From WAOL01 sp964399035 (GTDB lineage Archaea > Thermoproteota > Thermoprotei_A > Sulfolobales > NBVN01): a stretch of 64,000 nt of DNA. Location: the NCBI GenBank assembly GCA_964399035.1, contig CAYNPH010000027.1, positions 1 to 64,000 of the forward strand, written 5' to 3'. Positions within the stretch are counted from its first letter, which is position 1, and the number at the start of each line of letters is the position of its first letter. The notes under the pieces were generated by a model. The model was given only the letters and a program-made list of their open reading frames with translations, did not search any database and had not been told where the DNA came from. Positions 61,605 to 64,000 of the stretch are shown here, piece after piece. Made by a program: the position numbers and the translations under genes.

Positions 61605-64000
61605 CTAGGAGGGCCCTCCCCGCTTTCTCCGTAAATACAGCGCGATTACAACTACTATTACTGACCCAAACACAGCGGCAACTGCCTCAAGTACGTATGC
61701 GTGACTAATGCTAATGGCGAGTTTAAGTGTGCCGACATTACCTGCCAGGTCTTTGGCGATCACCGTGATGTTATGCTCCCCGAGGCTCAAGCCGCTTAAC
61801 TTGACCGCCCACTCATCACTCCCAATCCTAAGCACCTTCACCGGGTGCCCGTCAACCACCACTTCAAACGCGCTGAGCGACTCACTAACCCTAAACACTA
61901 ACCTGAGGGTTCCCTCCGTGAACGACTTGGTTCCATTAACGTAGTATATCTTTGGCGGTGTATTATCGATGGTTAATGCAACGCTACCCTTACCAACATT
62001 CCCTGCCACGTCCTCAACCACGACAGCGATGCGGTGAGGCCCTTCCGGCAAGTCAGCTATGCTTACGTTAATCACGTACTTAGTCTGAGGTTGTGTGAGG
62101 TTGAATTCCTTAATTACCTTGCCGTCCGCGGTGATGTAGACGAGCCGCACACCGTAGTTGTCCTTGACGCTGGCCCTCAGCTGGAAGGGTGTCCTAACCA
62201 CGGCACCCATTCTGGGCTTGATGAGCGTTACGGTTGGGGGAGTTAAATCTACGTGGAAGACCACATTGCTGGAGGCCTTATTTCCTGCGCAGTCCTTCGC
62301 GCTCACCTTAATGACGTAGTTCCCCTCGCCAGGCGCCTCGTACTTGCCTGACCCATTAACTAGCCTTACGGACGAGCCATTAACGTGAGCAGTCACTAAC
62401 GCAAGGCACAGATTGTCGGCGGCGTTCACGTTAATCACTACGTCGGCGGTGTTCAAGTATGAGCCGTTCTCAGGCATCAGGACCCTAACCTTGGGTGGGG
62501 TCGTGTCCACATAGAACGTTGCGTTCCTAAGCACCACGTTCCCTGCTAAGTCGGCGGCAAGCACGCTGAGCACGTACCGACCGTCGCTGAGGGTGAGCGT
62601 TAACTTAAGATTCGCGTCAACAACCCCCTGAAGGGCTTCATGGTAGGCTGACACGTTGCTTCTCGTGAAGTTCCTTTCAAGCACTATTTTATTGTTGAGG
62701 AATATCTTGACGTACCTTAACCCGATGTTATCGTGCAACTCCGCCAGAACCGCTATCGATGACTTATTAACGTATTTTCTCGTAATTCCCAGCAGCTTTG
62801 CTGAGGGCGGGGTTGAGTCCGCGTAGAAGAGTAACGTAACGCGCCTGCTGTTTCCGGCGGTGTCGAAGACCGTGATCGTTACGTTATGTTGACCGTCACT
62901 TAACCTGCTTAAGTTAACGCTTTTTAGCTTGTACCTAGAGACGTTCAACGCGAGCTCCCCGTCAACGTACACCGTGACGTACGCGACCCTATAGTTATCG
63001 TTGCAGGTTATTAGTAGCTCCCTAATCTTGCGCTGATTGATTACGGAATTATTTATTGGTGGGTACACGTGTACCGAGGGCGGGGTTAAGTCAACGTAGA
63101 ACAGAACTACCTCATGCGCTACGTTGTGGGCATTGTCCTCCGCCACGACCAGTAGCGCATGCGGCCCTTCATTTGATGGGATCGTGACGTTGAACGCCGC
63201 GCTTTTGCTGAGGTTCCACCTCCTAATAATTACTCTCCCGTCCATGCTGATCTCGGCAAACCTCACGCCGCCCGCGTCCTCAACACTAACGCGGATCGTG
63301 CCGCCGACCCTGTTCGTTGCCGAGGCATTGGCTACACCTTCAATAACGATCTTGGGGGGCGTGGCGTCTACTAGGAATATCCTCTCGATTGCCACGTGGT
63401 TGTCGTCGTTATCCACAGCACATACCTTAACTACGTAGGCGCCGCTTTCATTAATCCTAACCGTGATGTTTACCGTGAATTCTGATTTGTTCGGCGCGTA
63501 TGTTTTAGTGAGGTTTAAGCCCGGCCCACTAATGATTACCCTAACCTCAGTTACTTTGCCGTCGGGATCGGCCACGTGCGCGAGTATGGGGACTGTGGTG
63601 CCGTAGACTGTTTCATTGCTTGGTGAACTTAAGTTGATTGTGGGCGGGGCCCCCATGTAAGCCACGTAAGCCTTCCTTAGTATATACGTGTACCCGTCCT
63701 TACGGGCTACTATGAACACCTCAGTATTACGCTGGAGGGGAGGGATGTTGATGGTGGCGATCCCCGATGAGTCCGTGTAATTGTATGCGAGTAAGTCACC
63801 AGTGTATGCGTTATATACTGCTACAAGAACATGTGCTACGGGCCTGCCTTTTGCATCATGGATAAGAACCTTACTCGCGGCGCCTGCCCTTAACCTCCCA
63901 TACGTTATGTTCAGCCTTAGGGGCTCGCCTACCCATATAGTTACCGCTGGATCCCCTAGAAGGTTATAATCAAGTAAGTCTTTCTTACTCATGAACTTCA
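61605..64000 (-). CDS. Gingipain-like (C25) surface protein with Ig-like repeats, 3' part
   Basis: The frame is open at the window edge; an ATG at 63992 is only internal. The first residues (YNLLGDPAVTIWVGEPL) match the end of a peptidase C25 (gingipain-like) catalytic domain, whose main part lies outside. After a beta-rich region come about seven Ig-like modules of roughly 90 residues, most beginning with a DxTPP motif and containing DNAGN-like turns. The C-terminus has a membrane span (about 768-788) and a basic tail. It is likely an anchored cell-surface protease or adhesin. Confidence 0.75.
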   Translation of the reverse strand, partial: KFMSKKDLLDYNLLGDPAVTIWVGEPLRLNITYGRLRAGAASKVLIHDAKGRPVAHVLVAVYNAYTGDLLAYNYTDSSGIATINIPPLQRNTEVFIVARKDGYTYILRKAYVAYMGAPPTINLSSPSNETVYGTTVPILAHVADPDGKVTEVRVIISGPGLNLTKTYAPNKSEFTVNITVRINESGAYVVKVCAVDNDDNHVAIERIFLVDATPPKIVIEGVANASATNRVGGTIRVSVEDAGGVRFAEISMDGRVIIRRWNLSKSAAFNVTIPSNEGPHALLVVAEDNAHNVAHEVVLFYVDLTPPSVHVYPPINNSVINQRKIRELLITCNDNYRVAYVTVYVDGELALNVSRYKLKSVNLSRLSDGQHNVTITVFDTAGNSRRVTLLFYADSTPPSAKLLGITRKYVNKSSIAVLAELHDNIGLRYVKIFLNNKIVLERNFTRSNVSAYHEALQGVVDANLKLTLTLSDGRYVLSVLAADLAGNVVLRNATFYVDTTPPKVRVLMPENGSYLNTADVVINVNAADNLCLALVTAHVNGSSVRLVNGSGKYEAPGEGNYVIKVSAKDCAGNKASSNVVFHVDLTPPTVTLIKPRMGAVVRTPFQLRASVKDNYGVRLVYITADGKVIKEFNLTQPQTKYVINVSIADLPEGPHRIAVVVEDVAGNVGKGSVALTIDNTPPKIYYVNGTKSFTEGTLRLVFRVSESLSAFEVVVDGHPVKVLRIGSDEWAVKLSGLSLGEHNITVIAKDLAGNVGTLKLAISISHAYVLEAVAAVFGSVIVVVIALYLRRKRGGPS

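Noticed and set aside
1..64000. CRISPR arrays, rRNA operons, intact transposase genes
   Set aside because: No regularly spaced repeats with unique spacers, no rRNA-like sequence, and no intact transposase or integrase reading frame were seen.

Overview
The window looks like a chromosomal segment of an anaerobic, heat-loving archaeon of the Thermoproteota (Crenarchaeota). The evidence is: archaeal ether-lipid prenyltransferase (UbiA type), Tfx and NikR regulators, MoxR/DUF58 cluster, tungsten aldehyde ferredoxin oxidoreductase, group 4 [NiFe] hydrogenase, many GTG/TTG starts, TATA-type promoters about 26 bases upstream of start codons, and tightly overlapping operons. I cannot name a genus. 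No CRISPR array, rRNA, convincing tRNA or intact insertion sequence was seen.

Layout. 1-8.5 kb: surface and membrane proteins of unknown role, a wHTH regulator, a membrane thioredoxin-like protein and a five-gene MoxR-DUF58-DUF4129 operon. 8.6-11.6 kb: cysS, an M23-like protein and a membrane protein. 11.7-23.3 kb: the energetic core, in two operons on the minus strand. The downstream one encodes a flavoprotein, a four-cluster ferredoxin and a complete Hyc-like membrane hydrogenase (antiporter subunit, MbhI-like lateral-helix subunit, NuoH, fused NuoCD with all four Ni ligands, NuoI, NuoB). The upstream one encodes a seven-gene Mrp-type Na+/H+ antiporter. Together they suggest ferredoxin- or NAD(P)H-driven H2 evolution coupled to an ion gradient. 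23.4-34.9 kb: PadR regulator, DUF72 protein, a giant surface protein (BPL_N-like plus GHL10-like plus coiled coil), lipid genes, two aromatic-rich small proteins, MgtE and MFS transporters, and unknowns. 35.0-38.3 kb: ACT-domain regulator with argG-argH. 38.3-45.1 kb: DUF364 protein, glycosyltransferase and a complete sugar-type ABC importer. 45.1-49.8 kb: a GC-rich hairpin element, OsmC, a STAND ATPase and an aldo-keto reductase. 49.8-54 kb: metal enzyme locus (Tfx-like regulator, tungsten AOR, its radical SAM maturase, NikR). 54-57.3 kb: DNA glycosylase, M48 peptidase, frame-broken EamA transporter, polyprenol-kinase-like protein. 57.3-61.5 kb: a second, partial Mrp-like module with a degenerate antiporter subunit. 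61.6 kb to the edge: the C-terminal part of a gingipain-like protein with Ig-like repeats.

The most unusual signals are: (1) three, possibly four, genes whose coding frame is only reached from their start codon by a +1 shift close to the 5' end (near 10.1, 23.9, 33.9 and 56.2 kb); (2) the Hyc-like hydrogenase beside a full Mrp antiporter but with a flavoprotein where a formate dehydrogenase would be expected; (3) the second Mrp-like cluster with a subunit that has lost the key motif lysine; (4) perfect palindromes in front of argG, the AOR gene, and the aldo-keto reductase gene; (5) an isolated structured element at 45.18-45.25 kb.
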